A stretch of DNA of 64,000 nucleotides from Pseudomonas sp. MYb60 (GCF_002979555.1 NZ_PCOZ01000001.1:62001-126000); one strand, 5' to 3'; numbered from the stretch's first letter, positions 36,501 to 47,588 are shown. A program made the numbers and translations. Notes: generated from the letters alone by a model not told the origin.

Positions 36501-37328
36501 GCCATTCCGGCGCTGGATATCGCCATTGACCAGTTGTTCCAGGGCCCTGACCTGATAGGTGCGTGGTCGCTGAAGATCCGGCCGACCGCCAAGGGCATGG
36601 CCTTCAACAGCCTGGACCTGGGCTTGAAGGGCATGCAGCTCAAGGGGGCCGGTGGTTGGGAAGGCGCGGTGGGCGACAGCAGCAGTTGGTACAAGGGCCG
36701 CCTGGACGGCAAGAACATTGGCGATGTGCTCAAGGGTTGGGGCTTTGCGCCTACGGTTACCAGCCAGGACTTCCACCTGGATGTAGACGGTCGCTGGCCG
36801 GGTTCGCCGGCTTATGTCGGGCCCAAGCGCTTCTCCGGCAGCCTGGATGCATCGTTCCGCACCGGACAGTTCGTTGAAGTCGACGGGGGCGCCCAGGCTT
36901 TGCGGGTGTTTGGCCTGCTGAACTTCAACTCCATTGGCCGTCGCCTGCGCCTGGACTTCTCCGACCTGTTGGGCAAGGGCTTGAGTTATGACCGGGTCAA
37001 GGGCTTGCTGGCGGCCAGTAATGGCGTGTTTGTCACCCGTGAGCCCATCACCATGACCGGGCCATCGACCAACCTGGAACTTAACGGCACCCTTGACCTG
37101 GTGGCCGATCGCGTCGATGCCAAGCTGCTGGTGACGCTGCCGGTGACCAACAATTTGCCGATTGCTGCGCTGATCGTCGGGGCGCCGGCGATTGGCGGCG
37201 CCTTGTTCCTGATCGACAAGTTGATCGGCGACCGGGTTTCGCGTTTCGCCAGCGTGCAATACAAAGTGGAAGGGCCGTGGAAAGACCCGAAAATCACTTT
37301 CGACAAGCCATTTGAAAAACCAAACTGA
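33510..37328 (+). CDS. yhdP: YhdP family AsmA-like protein
   Basis: This large 1,272-residue protein has one N-terminal transmembrane helix (LGLCALLLVLAAVYVSLG) and a long periplasmic region of repeating beta strands. A C-terminal AsmA-like part (GRLRLDFSDLLGKGLSYDRVKG) and a hydrophobic segment NLPIAALIVGAPAIGGALFLIDKLIGD lie near the end. TamB/YhdP/AsmA proteins form bridge-like conduits for phospholipid movement from inner to outer membrane in E. coli. The length and the position between rng and a nitrilase-family gene match the family. The long open frames on the opposite strand are shadows. Confidence 0.93.
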   Translation: MERLKRFFAALTRWGLGLCALLLVLAAVYVSLGRELTPLVAEYRAEVEARAQAAAEAPLQIGSLEGRWSGFAPVLLAHDVMVGEGSSAVRLDQVEVVPDIWASLMAREVRIAHLRVSGLQLSAREDKDGHWTLQGLPTLQDDQPLDPEQVLTRMQRVKRVSLLDSQVTLQPFDQAPLTLTYVGLSLHTGMTQQRLDARLTLPDGQPLAVSLRSRIRASQWKEGAFQAYLSLPQSDWAKWIPARLTQQWKLTQFKAGGEFWLSWAKGTVQSAAVRLNSPQVKGSYAERKPVHIENLALTAYLQRSETGLKVLFDSLAMNLGETRWESRVQLQQTLATDKDQEVWKLQADRLDLTPITPLLNALAPLPEGFAKTVEHLKATGLLRNVLVDVRPQDSTDRKVSFAANLERVGFDAYFGAPAARNVSGSISGDLGQGELRMDSKDFSLHLDPIFAKPWQYIQANARLTWKLDKQGFTLIAPYIKVLGEEGKVAADFLIRLHFDHSQEDYMDLRVGMVDGDGRFTPKYLPAVLSPALDEWLRTAILKGAVDEGFFQYQGSLNHGALPASRNISLFFKVHDAELAFQPGWPHVSKVKGEVFVEESGVRILASKGQLLDTKVKDVYVNIPHAPAGSDSHLLLTGGFAGGLGDGLKILQEAPIGTASTFAGWKGEGDLQGSLDLDIPLAKGTEPKIVVDFKTDKARLQLAEPTLDLTQLKGDFRFDSAKGLSGQNITAQAFDRPITAQIFADGKPGNISTRVTAKGQVTVKRLTDWLKVAQPLPVSGDIPYQLQLNLDGADSQLMVSSNLKGVAVDLPAPFGMPASQGRDSVFRMTLQGAERRYWFDYGELANFTFAAPPDNFNDGRGELFLGDGDAVLPGGKGLRIRGVLSELDVDPWRKLVSQYAGDDPGGSAKQLLSGADFKVGTLTGFGTRFDQVSLQLNRKPAAWDLQLDSQQAKGKVNLPDAKGAPIAINLQYVKLPAPDPGVQADENAPDPLADVDPKAIPALDIAIDQLFQGPDLIGAWSLKIRPTAKGMAFNSLDLGLKGMQLKGAGGWEGAVGDSSSWYKGRLDGKNIGDVLKGWGFAPTVTSQDFHLDVDGRWPGSPAYVGPKRFSGSLDASFRTGQFVEVDGGAQALRVFGLLNFNSIGRRLRLDFSDLLGKGLSYDRVKGLLAASNGVFVTREPITMTGPSTNLELNGTLDLVADRVDAKLLVTLPVTNNLPIAALIVGAPAIGGALFLIDKLIGDRVSRFASVQYKVEGPWKDPKITFDKPFEKPN

Positions 37329-37376
37329 GAGCCTGTGGAGTAGCATGGCTGCACGCCCATGACGGAGAGTCGGCCC

Positions 37377-38225
37377 ATGTCCCTTGCGGTAATTCAAATG
37401 GTCAGCCAGAGCGATGTGCTGGCCAACCTGGCCCAGGCCCGGCGCTTGCTGGAGCAAGCCGCCCTGGCGGGTGCCAAGCTGGCCGTGTTGCCAGAGAACT
37501 TCGCAGCCATGGGCCGGCGCGACGTGGCCGACATCGGCCGTGCCGAGGCGTTGGGCGAAGGTCCGATCCTGCCATGGTTGAAACAGACCGCCCGCGACCT
37601 CACTTTATGGATAGTGGCAGGCACGTTGCCATTGCCGCCAGAGGGGCAGCCGCACGGCAAGTCGAACGCCTGCTCGCTGCTGGTCGATGACCGGGGCGAA
37701 ATCGTTGCCCGTTACGACAAGCTGCACCTGTTCGATGTCGATGTCGCCGATGCCCGTGGTCGATATCGCGAATCCGACGACTATGCTTTCGGGAGCAACT
37801 TGGTGGTGGCGGACACACCGGTAGGGCGTTTGGGCCTGACCGTGTGTTATGACCTGCGCTTTCCCGAGCTGTACAGCGAGTTGCGTGCAGCCGGAGCCGA
37901 ATTGATTACCGCGCCTTCGGCGTTTACCGCGGTGACCGGCGCAGCGCACTGGGACGTGCTGATTCGCGCGCGGGCCATCGAGACTCAGTGCTACCTGCTG
38001 GCGGCTGCCCAGGGCGGCGTGCACCCGGGGCCTCGTGAAACCTATGGCCACGCGGCGATTGTCGACCCCTGGGGGCAGGTGCTGACACAACAGGATCAAG
38101 GCGAAGCGGTGTTGCTGGCCGAACGCGATAGCACTGAACAAGCGTCGATACGGACGCGCATGCCGGTGGTCAACCATCGGCGCTTTTTCTCGCAGGGCGC
38201 ACAGCGGCCTGCCTCGGAACGATGA
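37377..38225 (+). CDS. Carbon-nitrogen hydrolase family protein (Nit1-like, probable deaminated-glutathione amidase)
   Basis: This 282-residue nitrilase-superfamily enzyme has the catalytic triad Glu40 ([10 protein letters not shown]), Lys115 ([10 protein letters not shown]) and Cys157 (VCYDLRFPE). The sequence resembles the Nit1 branch, which repairs deaminated glutathione; this assignment is by family resemblance. ATG 37377 follows ACGGAGAG; an ATG at 37359 is also in frame. It lies 16 bases upstream of tldD. Confidence 0.88.
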   Translation: MSLAVIQMVSQSDVLANLAQARRLLEQAALAGAKLAVLPENFAAMGRRDVADIGRAEALGEGPILPWLKQTARDLTLWIVAGTLPLPPEGQPHGKSNACSLLVDDRGEIVARYDKLHLFDVDVADARGRYRESDDYAFGSNLVVADTPVGRLGLTVCYDLRFPELYSELRAAGAELITAPSAFTAVTGAAHWDVLIRARAIETQCYLLAAAQGGVHPGPRETYGHAAIVDPWGQVLTQQDQGEAVLLAERDSTEQASIRTRMPVVNHRRFFSQGAQRPASER

Positions 38226-38241
38226 ATTTAAGGCCAAACCT

Positions 38242-39684
38242 ATGAGCGAGTTGTTGTCCTCAGTCAGTGAACACCTCCTGGCACCCGGTGGCGTGACCAT
38301 CGAAAGCTTGCAAACCGTGCTGGGCGATCTCGCCGGGCCGGGTATCGACGCTGCCGACCTGTATTTCCAGGGGCAGATTTCCGAGTCCTGGGTCCTCGAA
38401 GACGGCATCGTCAAGGAAGGCAGCTTCAACCTTGACCAGGGCGTGGGCGTGCGTGCGCAATCCGGGGAAAAAACCGGTTTTGCCTACAGCAATGCCATCA
38501 CCCTGGAGGCCTTGGGCCTGGCGGCGCGCGCTGCGCGCTCGATCTCCCGGGCCGGTCAGAATGGCACGGTGCAGGCGTTCAGCACCCAGGACGTGGCGCA
38601 GTTATATGCGCCGGATAACCCCCTGGAAGTGCTCAGCCGCGCCGAAAAGGTCGAACTGCTCAAGCGCATCGACGTCGCGACGCGCGCGCTGGACCCGCGT
38701 ATCCAGCAAGTCAGCGTGAGCCTGTCCGGGGTGTGGGAGCGCATTCTGGTGGCATCCACCGATGGCGGCCTAGCCGCGGATGTGCGGCCACTGGTGCGCT
38801 TCAACGTCAGTGTGATCGTCGAGCAGAACGGCCGCCGCGAGCGCGGTGGCCATGGCGGCGGCGGGCGTACCGACTACCGTTATTTCCTCACCGACGATCG
38901 TGCCATGGGTTATGCCCGTGAAGCGCTGCGCCAGGCCCTGGTGAACCTGGAAGCCATTCCGGCGCCGGCGGGGACGTTGCCAGTGGTATTGGGATCGGGC
39001 TGGTCCGGCGTGCTGCTGCATGAAGCCGTCGGCCATGGCCTGGAAGGTGACTTCAACCGCAAAGGCAGCTCGGCCTACAGCGGGCGCATGGGCGAAATGG
39101 TTGCGTCCAAGCTGTGCACCATCGTTGATGACGGCACCCTGGCCGGTCGCCGTGGCTCGCTGAGCGTGGACGACGAGGGCACGCCGACCGAGTGCACCAC
39201 CCTGATCGAAAACGGCGTACTCAAGGGCTACATGCAGGACAAGCTCAACGCCCGCCTGATGGGTGTGGCGCGCACCGGTAACGGCCGCCGCGAATCCTAT
39301 GCGCACCTGCCGATGCCGCGCATGACCAACACCTACATGCTCGGTGGCGAAAGCGACCCGGCGGAAATCATTGCCTCGGTAAAACGTGGCATCTACTGCG
39401 CCAACCTCGGCGGCGGCCAGGTGGATATCACCAGTGGCAAGTTCGTGTTCTCCACGAGCGAGGCGTACCTGATCGAAGACGGCAAGATTACCGCGCCGGT
39501 CAAAGGGGCGACGCTGATTGGCAACGGGCCGGAGGCCATGAGCAAGGTGTCGATGGTCGGCAACGACTTGGCGCTGGACAGTGGCGTGGGCGTGTGTGGC
39601 AAGGATGGGCAGTCGGTGCCGGTGGGGGTCGGCCAGCCAACGCTGAAGATCGATGCGATCACCGTGGGTGGCACGGGCGCGTAG
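38242..39684 (+). CDS. tldD: Metalloprotease TldD
   Basis: This 480-residue subunit of the TldD/TldE (PmbA) protease degrades unfolded peptides and matures microcin B17 and CcdA in E. coli. The zinc motif HEAVGH places His260, Glu261 and His265 in the HExxxH arrangement. [25 protein letters not shown] is the conserved C-terminal part. Its partner pmbA lies 700 bases downstream, separated by the oppositely oriented darP. Confidence 0.95.
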   Translation: MSELLSSVSEHLLAPGGVTIESLQTVLGDLAGPGIDAADLYFQGQISESWVLEDGIVKEGSFNLDQGVGVRAQSGEKTGFAYSNAITLEALGLAARAARSISRAGQNGTVQAFSTQDVAQLYAPDNPLEVLSRAEKVELLKRIDVATRALDPRIQQVSVSLSGVWERILVASTDGGLAADVRPLVRFNVSVIVEQNGRRERGGHGGGGRTDYRYFLTDDRAMGYAREALRQALVNLEAIPAPAGTLPVVLGSGWSGVLLHEAVGHGLEGDFNRKGSSAYSGRMGEMVASKLCTIVDDGTLAGRRGSLSVDDEGTPTECTTLIENGVLKGYMQDKLNARLMGVARTGNGRRESYAHLPMPRMTNTYMLGGESDPAEIIASVKRGIYCANLGGGQVDITSGKFVFSTSEAYLIEDGKITAPVKGATLIGNGPEAMSKVSMVGNDLALDSGVGVCGKDGQSVPVGVGQPTLKIDAITVGGTGA

Positions 39685-39731
39685 GAAAGGTGGAGCTTCG
39701 GGTGGCGAAAGTCGCCACCCGGGGAAGAGGA

Positions 39732-40253
39732 TCAGCGCAGGCCGCGTTGAGTCTCGTCCAGCTCTCGGATGTACTTGAAGATTTTACGGCTGGTGGCCGG
39801 CGCCTTGTTATGCGCCAGCTCGTGCTGGGCCTGACGGATCAGGGAGCGCAATTGCTGGCGGTCCGCGTCCGGGTAGTCCATCACGAATTTCTCCAGCACC
39901 GCGTCATCGCCCGCGATCAGGCGGTCACGCCAACGTTCCAGGTTATGGAAGCGTTCGTTGTACTGGCGAGTGGAGGCATCGGTTTGATCGAGCAGGGTCA
40001 GGATGGCGTCAATGTCCTGATCGCGCATGAGCTTGCCGATAAACGAGATGTGCCGTTTACGCGCGATATTCGCGGTGTGCTTGGGTGCATCCGCAAGCGC
40101 CCGACGCATTTCGTCGGTCAATGGCAGTTTCGCAATCAAGTCTTTTTTGAGCGTTGTAAGGCGCTCGCCGAGGTCAACCAGCGCATGCAGCTCGCGTTTG
40201 ACCTGGGTTTTGCTTTTCTCCCCATCGAGGGAGTCGTCGTAAGAATCAACCAT
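39732..40253 (-). CDS. darP: Ribosome biogenesis factor DarP/YjgA (DUF615)
   Basis: This 173-residue helical, charged protein binds late 50S precursors in E. coli. Family patterns [37 protein letters not shown] and [18 protein letters not shown] are clear. The start at 40253 (MVDSYDDS) is preferred over 40268. It lies between tldD and pmbA on the opposite strand, a position I know from other pseudomonads. Confidence 0.92.
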   Translation of the reverse strand: MVDSYDDSLDGEKSKTQVKRELHALVDLGERLTTLKKDLIAKLPLTDEMRRALADAPKHTANIARKRHISFIGKLMRDQDIDAILTLLDQTDASTRQYNERFHNLERWRDRLIAGDDAVLEKFVMDYPDADRQQLRSLIRQAQHELAHNKAPATSRKIFKYIRELDETQRGLR

Positions 40254-40361
40254 GGTGGCAGTCCGCAAAGAAACGCCGCCATGATAACCAGTCGGGGGCC
40301 GCTTGTCCGGCCCGGTCGCTCGATGGCCTTAACCGAAAGCAGAATTTGAGTGGAGAAAACC

Positions 40362-41708
40362 ATGAGTGCAGCCCAAAGCGTCGGTCCACAAGCGTTACCG
40401 GCACTGCAGGAACAAGTCGAGCAGATCCTTGCCGAGGCCAAGCGCCAGGGGGCCAGTGCCTGCGAAGTGGCGGTGTCTCTGGAGCAGGGGCTGTCGACGT
40501 CGGTGCGTCAGCGTGAAGTGGAAACCGTCGAATTCAACCGCGACCAGGGCTTCGGCATCACGTTGTACGTGGGTCAGCGCAAAGGCTCGGCGAGCACCTC
40601 GGCCAGTGGTCCGGACGCGATTCGTGAAACCGTGGCCGCCGCCCTGGCCATCGCCAAGCACACATCTGAGGACGAAAGCTCGGGGCTGGCCGACAAGGCG
40701 CTGATGGCCAAGGACTTGAAGGATTTCGATCTGTTTCACGTCTGGGACATTACGCCGGAGCAGGCCATTGAAAAGGCCTTGGTTTGCGAAGCCGCGGCGT
40801 TCGATGCCGATGCCCGCATCAAGAACGCTGATGGCACCACGTTGAGCACTCATCAGGGCTGTCGCGTGTACGGCAACAGCCATGGTTTTATCGGTGGGTA
40901 TGCGTCCACGCGCCATAGCCTGAGCTGCGTGATGATCGCCGAAGCCAACGGCCAGATGCAGCGCGATTACTGGTATGACGTGAGCCGCCAGGGCGAATTG
41001 CTGGCGGACCCGGTGAGCATTGGCCAGCGTGCCGCGCAACGTGCGGCGAGCCGCTTGGGCGCGCGCCCGGTGCCGACGTGTGAAGTGCCGGTGTTGTTTT
41101 CTGCAGAACTGGCCGGTGGCCTGTTCGGCAGTTTCCTGGGGGCGATTTCCGGCGGCAATCTGTACCGCAAGTCATCTTTCCTGGAAGGCGCCATCGGGCA
41201 GAAGCTGTTCCCGGAGTGGTTGACCATCGATGAGCGTCCACACCTGATGCGCGCCATGGGCAGTTCGGCATTCGACGGTGATGGCCTTGCGACTTACGCC
41301 AAACCGTTCGTCGAAAAGGGTGAGCTGGTGTCCTACATTCTTGGGACTTACTCAGGTCGCAAGCTCGGTCTGCCCAGCACGGCCAACTCCGGTGGCGTGC
41401 ACAACCTGTTCGTCACCCATGGTGACGAAGACCAGGCGGCGCTGCTTCGGCGCATGGGGCGTGGCTTGCTGGTCACCGAGTTGATGGGCCATGGCCTGAA
41501 TATGGTCACTGGCGATTATTCCCGTGGCGCCGCGGGTTTCTGGGTCGAAAACGGCGAGATTCAATTTGCCGTCCAGGAAGTGACCATTGCCGGCAACATG
41601 CGCGACATGTTCAAGCAGATCGTCGCGGTGGGGAATGATCTCGAGCTGCGCAGCAATATTCGCACCGGCTCGGTATTGATTGAGCGGATGACGGTCGCAG
41701 GCAGCTAA
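40362..41708 (+). CDS. pmbA: Metalloprotease subunit PmbA/TldE
   Basis: This 448-residue partner of TldD has the PmbA/TldE fold but lacks the HExxxH zinc motif, as usual. It contains the conserved SGGNLYRKSSFLEGAIGQKLFPEWLTI region, GTYSGRKLGLPSTANSGGVHNLFV, and GDYSRGAAGFWVENGEIQFAVQEVTIAGN. ATG 40362 follows TGGAGAAAA; the in-frame GTG at 40350 is less likely. A strong terminator follows. Confidence 0.95.
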   Translation: MSAAQSVGPQALPALQEQVEQILAEAKRQGASACEVAVSLEQGLSTSVRQREVETVEFNRDQGFGITLYVGQRKGSASTSASGPDAIRETVAAALAIAKHTSEDESSGLADKALMAKDLKDFDLFHVWDITPEQAIEKALVCEAAAFDADARIKNADGTTLSTHQGCRVYGNSHGFIGGYASTRHSLSCVMIAEANGQMQRDYWYDVSRQGELLADPVSIGQRAAQRAASRLGARPVPTCEVPVLFSAELAGGLFGSFLGAISGGNLYRKSSFLEGAIGQKLFPEWLTIDERPHLMRAMGSSAFDGDGLATYAKPFVEKGELVSYILGTYSGRKLGLPSTANSGGVHNLFVTHGDEDQAALLRRMGRGLLVTELMGHGLNMVTGDYSRGAAGFWVENGEIQFAVQEVTIAGNMRDMFKQIVAVGNDLELRSNIRTGSVLIERMTVAGS

Positions 41709-41727
41709 GTCCTCCCAGGCTTCACCC

Positions 41728-41766
41728 AAAAAAGGCGCGCCATCTCCAGGATGGCGCGCCTTTTTT
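41728..41766. terminator. Strong bidirectional-type terminator after pmbA
   Basis: AAAAAAGGCGCGCCATC, TCCAG, GATGGCGCGCCTTTTTT is a perfect 17-pair inverted repeat counting the A/T tracts. It isolates pmbA from the Fur-type fagA operon. Confidence 0.92.
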
Positions 41767-41801
41767 CATGCCTGAAGCTCAGAGGGATTAATCTGCCACT
41801 C

Positions 41802-41844
41802 TTGTTTTGATTCTTAATATCATTTAATAATAAATATCATTACC
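41802..41844 (+). promoter_or_regulatory. fagA operon promoter with overlapping Fur-box-like sequence
   Basis: TTGTTT (41802-41807), 17 bases, TAATAA (41825-41830) make a plausible promoter. The 19-mer AATAATAAATATCATTACC (41826-41844) matches the Fur consensus GATAATGATAATCATTATC at 14 of 19 positions by my count, and ATATCATT occurs twice. Its position over the -10 would block transcription when Fe-Fur is bound. In P. aeruginosa the fagA-fumC-orfX-sodA operon is known to be Fur-controlled, which fits. Confidence 0.7.
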
Positions 41845-41859
41845 GAATGAGTGTGGATC

Positions 41860-42247
41860 ATGAGTTCTGTCCTGCATGAGGATCCTTACCTGGAGAGCTG
41901 GCGCTGGATGGGTCGCCAGATTCGCTGCGGCCTCAACCCCAACGAGCCGCGCCTGATCGAGCATTACCTCAATGAGGGCCGATACCTGGCGTGCTGCACC
42001 GCGACTCATCCCTGGACGATCGCTGAAACCTCATTCCGCCTGCTGATGGACACCGCCACTGATATCGCCCTGCCGTGGCACTGGCGGTCCAGCTGTCTCG
42101 ACCAGGCTTGGCGCCCGTTGCGCGACCTGGAAAAACTCTCCCAGTGTGCCTGCCGCCTCAAGCGCTGGCAGACCTTTGCCTGGCAATTGGCGACCTGCGA
42201 ATTGCTGCCCTCACTTTCTGTTTCTGACCTGGTGCAAGGATCTAACG

Positions 42248-42255
<8 letters not shown>
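41860..42255 (+). CDS. fagA: FagA, Fur-associated gene A product
   Basis: This 131-residue protein has no signal peptide or membrane helix. It is rich in Trp, Cys and His (ESWRWMGRQIRCGL, RYLACCTATHPWTIAETSFRLL, LPWHWRSSCLDQAWRPL). Its molecular function is unknown. The name comes from its place as first gene of the iron-repressed operon with fumC and sodA in Pseudomonas. The start ATG lies 16 bases after the Fur-like site; no strong Shine-Dalgarno is visible. It overlaps the fumC start by eight bases, so the two are translationally coupled. Confidence 0.8.
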
Positions 42256-43624
<1,369 letters not shown>

Positions 43625-43651
43625 TCCCTCACCCTGCTTTGGAGGCTCACC

Positions 43652-44095
43652 ATGGAGCACTGGAAACGCACGATCGAACGGGCCAATCGCTGCTTTATGG
43701 CAGGCGAGTTGGTCGACGCTCGCGAGGCCTATCTGCAAGCCCTGGCCTTGGCGCAAGTGTTGTTCGAACGCTGGGCGGATGCCGACGAAGCAGTGGCGGC
43801 CTGCGTCATTTCCCACCACAACCTGGCAGACCTGCACTTGCGCCTGAACCAGCCCGAAGAGAGCGCGGAATACCTCTGCGCCATTCACCAACGCTTGTTG
43901 CAGGCCATGCAGGACCCACGCTTGACCCCGCAATTGCGTGAAGCAGCCTTACGGCAGAGCAGCAAGACCTACGTCGAGCTGCTCAATTTCATCAGCGATC
44001 ACGGCGAGTACCCGCGTACCCATCGTTTGCTGGGCGGCACGGCGACGCACGTGAATGCGTCGACCCGCAACAGTCCTTATTACGGAGCTCACTGA
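43652..44095 (+). CDS. OrfX, conserved protein of the fagA-fumC-sodA operon
   Basis: This 147-residue, mostly helical soluble protein has a TPR-like look: [35 protein letters not shown] is followed by [32 protein letters not shown]. These resemble two helix pairs of tetratricopeptide type, though I cannot prove a TPR. The function is unknown. Its place between fumC and sodA is as in P. aeruginosa. The stop lies one base before the sodA ATG. Confidence 0.8.
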   Translation: MEHWKRTIERANRCFMAGELVDAREAYLQALALAQVLFERWADADEAVAACVISHHNLADLHLRLNQPEESAEYLCAIHQRLLQAMQDPRLTPQLREAALRQSSKTYVELLNFISDHGEYPRTHRLLGGTATHVNASTRNSPYYGAH

Positions 44096-44096
44096 T

Positions 44097-44708
44097 ATGT
44101 CCTATACCTTGCCTGCCCTGCCTTACGCCTACGATGCCCTGGAACCGCATATCGATGCGCAAACCATGGAAATCCACTACACCAAGCACCATCAAACCTA
44201 CATCAACAACCTCAACGCTGCCGTCGAGGGCACCGAGTTCGCGGGCTGGCCGATTGAGAAACTGGTCGCCAGCGTGCAGCAGTTGCCGGAAAAACTCCGC
44301 GCCGCGGTGATCAACCAGGGCGGCGGCCACGCCAACCACTCGTTGTTCTGGGCGGTCATGTCGCCCAAGGGTGGCGGCAAGCCTGATGGCGCGCTGGGCA
44401 AGGCCATCGACGAGCAACTGGGTGGTTTCGACAGTTTCAAAGAGGCATTCACCAAGGCCGCGCTGACCCGCTTCGGCAGCGGTTGGGCCTGGCTGAGCGT
44501 GACGCCGCAGAAAACCCTGGTGGTTGAAAGCAGCGGCAACCAGGACAGCCCGCTGATGAACGGCAACACGCCGATCCTCGGCCTTGACGTCTGGGAGCAT
44601 GCCTACTATCTGCTTTATCAGAACCGGCGCCCGGAATACATCAATGCCTTCTACAGTGTTGTTAACTGGCCGGAAGTTGCTGCGCGCTATCAGGCCGCAG
44701 TGGCCTGA
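44097..44708 (+). CDS. sodA: Manganese superoxide dismutase
   Basis: This 203-residue cytosolic Fe/Mn-type superoxide dismutase has metal ligands His27, His81 ([11 protein letters not shown]), Asp164 and His168 (DVWEHAYY). The active-site Gln in SGNQDSP (about 149) and the preceding Gly-rich GGGH segment mark the manganese type. ATG 44097 follows TACGGAG. In this iron-repressed operon it supplies superoxide defence without iron. Confidence 0.95.
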   Translation: MSYTLPALPYAYDALEPHIDAQTMEIHYTKHHQTYINNLNAAVEGTEFAGWPIEKLVASVQQLPEKLRAAVINQGGGHANHSLFWAVMSPKGGGKPDGALGKAIDEQLGGFDSFKEAFTKAALTRFGSGWAWLSVTPQKTLVVESSGNQDSPLMNGNTPILGLDVWEHAYYLLYQNRRPEYINAFYSVVNWPEVAARYQAAVA

Positions 44709-44740
44709 TATCTATCCTGAAACAAGACCTAAGGCCGACT

Positions 44741-45634
44741 ATGGGCACTGGAATACTGGCGATCAGCAGCGTGCGAATGTTTCGCTACGCGTTGGGCTCG
44801 TTGCTGCTTTTGGCAGGTACTGCATTGCTGGTGGCTCACGGGCTGGACTGGCTGAACCTGGAACCGCGCATTCTGCGTGCCCTGCAGGGCGGCGCCATCT
44901 GTGCGCTGGGCACCGCGCTCGGTGCGGTGCCGGTGTTGGTCATTCGCCGCATGCCGGTGGCACTGAGCGACACCCTGCTGGGTTTTGGCGCCGGGGTGAT
45001 GTTGGCGGCGACAGCGTTTTCGCTGGTCGTGCCGGGCATTGCTGCTGCTGAAACCCTGGGGCTTTCGCCTTGGGGGGCCAGCGGCCTGATCAGCGTTGGC
45101 ATCATGATGGGGGCGTTCGGGTTGTACCTGGTGGACCGCAAGGTTTCCGGCGCCACTCCGGAAATGCTCGTGGGTACCCCGGAGCGTCCGGTGATCCCGC
45201 CGCGCATCTGGCTCTTCGTGTTTGCCATCATCGCCCACAACATACCGGAAGGCATGGCGGTGGGGGTTTCGGCAGGCGGCGGCATGCCGGAGGCCGACAG
45301 CCTGGCCATGGGCATTGCGCTGCAGGATGTGCCTGAAGGTCTTGTGATTGCGCTGGTACTGGCCGGGGCAGGGATGTCGCGGGTCAAGGCGTTCCTGATC
45401 GGTGCTGCTTCAGGCCTGGTGGAGCCGGTATTCGCCGTGCTCTGCGCCTGGCTGGTGAGCCTGGCCGAAGTGCTGCTGCCGCTCGGCCTGGCGCTGGCCG
45501 CAGGGGCGATGTTGCTGGTGGTGACTCATGAGGTCATTCCCGAATCGCGGCGCAATGGTCACGAAAAACTCGCCAGCCTGGGCCTGTGTATCGGTTTCTG
45601 CCTGATGATGGTGATGGACACCGCCCTGGGCTAA
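44741..45634 (+). CDS. ZIP family divalent-metal transporter (GufA/BbZIP-like)
   Basis: This 297-residue transporter has about eight helices. Metal-site motifs are HNIPEG in helix 4, QDVPEG in helix 5 and GLVEPVFA in helix 6. These match the His/Asn/Glu, Gln/Asp/Glu and Glu residues of the binuclear site in Bordetella ZIP. The cytosolic loop between helices 3 and 4 is short and not His-rich. It lies 32 bases downstream of sodA on the same strand. Import of Mn2+ (or Zn2+/Fe2+) to support Mn-SOD is an attractive but unproved idea. Confidence 0.88.
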   Translation: MGTGILAISSVRMFRYALGSLLLLAGTALLVAHGLDWLNLEPRILRALQGGAICALGTALGAVPVLVIRRMPVALSDTLLGFGAGVMLAATAFSLVVPGIAAAETLGLSPWGASGLISVGIMMGAFGLYLVDRKVSGATPEMLVGTPERPVIPPRIWLFVFAIIAHNIPEGMAVGVSAGGGMPEADSLAMGIALQDVPEGLVIALVLAGAGMSRVKAFLIGAASGLVEPVFAVLCAWLVSLAEVLLPLGLALAAGAMLLVVTHEVIPESRRNGHEKLASLGLCIGFCLMMVMDTALG

Positions 45635-45656
45635 AGCATGCCGATTCTAGGAGCGA

Positions 45657-45929
45657 TTATTCGCCTTCGTCGAAGAAGTTATTGATCAGCGCGACCAGGG
45701 CGTCCATGGCTTCCTGCTCTTGCTCGCCCTCGGTCTTCAGATGGATTTTGGTGCCCTTGCCGGCGGCCAGCATCATCATGGCCATGATGCTTTTGCCATC
45801 CACCATCGACTCTGGGGTGCGTCCGGCGCGGATCTGGCAGGGAAACTGACCGGCAACGCCGACAAACTTCGCGGAAGCCCGGGCGTGCAAGCCCAGCTTG
45901 TTGATGATTTCAATTTCCAGAGCGGGCAT
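45657..45929 (-). CDS. ptsH: HPr-family phosphocarrier (NPr)
   Basis: This 90-residue phosphocarrier has the phosphorylated His15 in NKLGLHARASAKF and the second-site region DGKSIMAMMMLAAGKG. Together with ptsN it forms the nitrogen-PTS branch. It is last gene of the rpoN cluster, 16 bases after rapZ. It is sometimes called ptsO or npr in Pseudomonas. Confidence 0.92.
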   Translation of the reverse strand: MPALEIEIINKLGLHARASAKFVGVAGQFPCQIRAGRTPESMVDGKSIMAMMMLAAGKGTKIHLKTEGEQEQEAMDALVALINNFFDEGE

Positions 45930-45945
45930 CGCGGGGGTGATCCTT

Positions 45946-46803
45946 TCAGCTAAGGTCGCGGTGGCGGACCTGGACGTTCTTGAGGGTTTGTTGCAATACC
46001 TGGCCCAGGCGTTCGGTCAGGTAGACGGAGCGGTGGTGGCCACCCGTGCAGCCAATGGCAATGGTGACATAGGCCCGGTTGCTTGCGGCAAAACGCGGTA
46101 GCCACTTGAGCAAGTAGCTCGAGATGTCCTGAAACATCTCTTCCACATCTGGTTGTGCGGCCAGGTAATCGGCCACAGGCTGGTCCAGTCCTGACTGTTC
46201 GCGCAGCTCCGGCTTCCAGTAGGGGTTGGGCAGGCAGCGCACGTCGAAGACGAGGTCGGCGTCCACCGGCATGCCGCGCTTGAACCCGAACGACTCGACG
46301 AGAAATGCCGTGCCAGGCTCCGGCTGGTTCAGCAGGCGCAGCTTGATGGCGTCGCGCAGTTGATACAGGTTGAGGCTGGTGGTGTTGATCTTGAGGTCGG
46401 CGAGGTCAATGATCGGGCCCAGCAGCTTGGTTTCATCCTCGATGGCTTCGGCCAGGGAGCGATGCGAGCTGCTGAGGGGGTGACGTCGGCGGGTTTCGGA
46501 AAAGCGCTTGAGCAAGGTTTCTTCGTCGGCGTCCAGGTACAGCACATCGCAATGAATGTGCTTGGCGCGGACTTCTTCCAGCAGCAACGGGAAACGCTCG
46601 AGGTGGCTCGGCAGGTTGCGGGCATCGATCGACACCGCCACCAAAGGCTGGGCCAGTTCAGTGTGGATCAACGCGCGTTCGGCCAATTCCGGCAGCAGGC
46701 CGGCCGGCAGGTTGTCGATGCAATAGAAACCGTTGTCCTCGAGGACATTGAGGGCCGTACTTTTACCCGAACCGGAGCGGCCGCTGACGATGATCAAACG
46801 CAT
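45946..46803 (-). CDS. rapZ: RNase adapter RapZ
   Basis: This 285-residue P-loop protein, in Enterobacteria, guides RNase E to the sRNA GlmZ and so controls GlmS. Walker A is [11 protein letters not shown] (from residue 8). The C-terminal RNA-binding region contains [19 protein letters not shown]. It lies two bases after the ptsN stop. Whether it has the same sRNA role in Pseudomonas, which lacks a known GlmZ, is open. Confidence 0.93.
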   Translation of the reverse strand: MRLIIVSGRSGSGKSTALNVLEDNGFYCIDNLPAGLLPELAERALIHTELAQPLVAVSIDARNLPSHLERFPLLLEEVRAKHIHCDVLYLDADEETLLKRFSETRRRHPLSSSHRSLAEAIEDETKLLGPIIDLADLKINTTSLNLYQLRDAIKLRLLNQPEPGTAFLVESFGFKRGMPVDADLVFDVRCLPNPYWKPELREQSGLDQPVADYLAAQPDVEEMFQDISSYLLKWLPRFAASNRAYVTIAIGCTGGHHRSVYLTERLGQVLQQTLKNVQVRHRDLS

Positions 46804-46805
46804 GA

Positions 46806-47270
46806 TTACTGCCCGTTCTGTTCGTCCAGGACAACCTGATACAGCGCCTCATTGCTGCTGGCACTGCGTAGTTTGTCGCGGACTTCCTTGCGGTCGAGCA
46901 TGCTGGCGATCTGTCGCAGCAGTTCCAGGTGCGCATCGGTAGCGGCTTGCGGGACCAGCAGAACAAACAGCAGGTCGACCGGAGCACCGTCGATGGCGTC
47001 GAAATCGATGGGGGCGTCAAGGTGCAACAGGGCACTGACGGGGGTTTCGCAACTTTTGAGACGGCAGTGGGGAATCGCGATGCCGTTGCCAAAACCGGTA
47101 GAACCGAGTTTTTCACGGGCAATCAGAGCCTCGTACACATCTTGCATCTCCAGGCCAGTCACTTCGCGACTGATCAGGTTGGCAATCTGTTCAAGGGCTT
47201 TCTTTTTACTGCCGCCCGGCGCGTTCACGAGGGAACGGCCGGGGGTCAGGATGGTTTCAAGTCGAATCAT
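46806..47270 (-). CDS. ptsN: Nitrogen-regulatory PTS enzyme IIA (EIIA-Ntr)
   Basis: This 154-residue EIIA-type regulator has the phosphorylated His68 in GIAIPHCRL and the conserved FGNG before it. It receives phosphate from NPr and regulates potassium uptake, kinases and other targets in its dephosphorylated form. It is between hpf and rapZ with spacings of 12 and 2 bases. Confidence 0.94.
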   Translation of the reverse strand: MIRLETILTPGRSLVNAPGGSKKKALEQIANLISREVTGLEMQDVYEALIAREKLGSTGFGNGIAIPHCRLKSCETPVSALLHLDAPIDFDAIDGAPVDLLFVLLVPQAATDAHLELLRQIASMLDRKEVRDKLRSASSNEALYQVVLDEQNGQ

Positions 47271-47282
47271 GGGTGGGGAGTG

Positions 47283-47588
47283 TTAGCGGCCAGTGCCCTG
47301 GAGGAGGCTCTGCTGCTTTTCCTTATGCTTTTTGAGTTGGCGGTCGAGCTTGTCGGTCAAGGCATCGATCGATGCATACATGTCTTCATGCTCGGCGTTG
47401 GCGACTACTTCGCCACCGGGAATCTGTAGGGTCGCTTCGATTTTCTGCTGAAGTTTATCGACCTTCATGATCACCTGCACATTGGTGATCTTGTCAAAAT
47501 GACCCTCAAGCCGTTTCAGCTTCTGCTCGACGTATTCGCGCAGGGGAGGGGTGACTTCCACATGGTGTCCACTGATGTTGACTTGCAT
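47283..47588 (-). CDS. hpf: Ribosome hibernation promoting factor, short form
   Basis: This 101-residue YfiA/HPF-fold protein (MQVNISGHHVEVTPPLREYVEQKLKR; MKVDKLQQKIEATLQIPGGE; MYASIDALTDKLDRQLKKHKEK) lacks the C-terminal dimerisation domain of long HPF. It helps form inactive 100S ribosomes in stationary phase. ATG 47588 follows AAGGAGAAG. It is directly downstream of rpoN, as in most gamma-Proteobacteria. Confidence 0.94.
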   Translation of the reverse strand: MQVNISGHHVEVTPPLREYVEQKLKRLEGHFDKITNVQVIMKVDKLQQKIEATLQIPGGEVVANAEHEDMYASIDALTDKLDRQLKKHKEKQQSLLQGTGR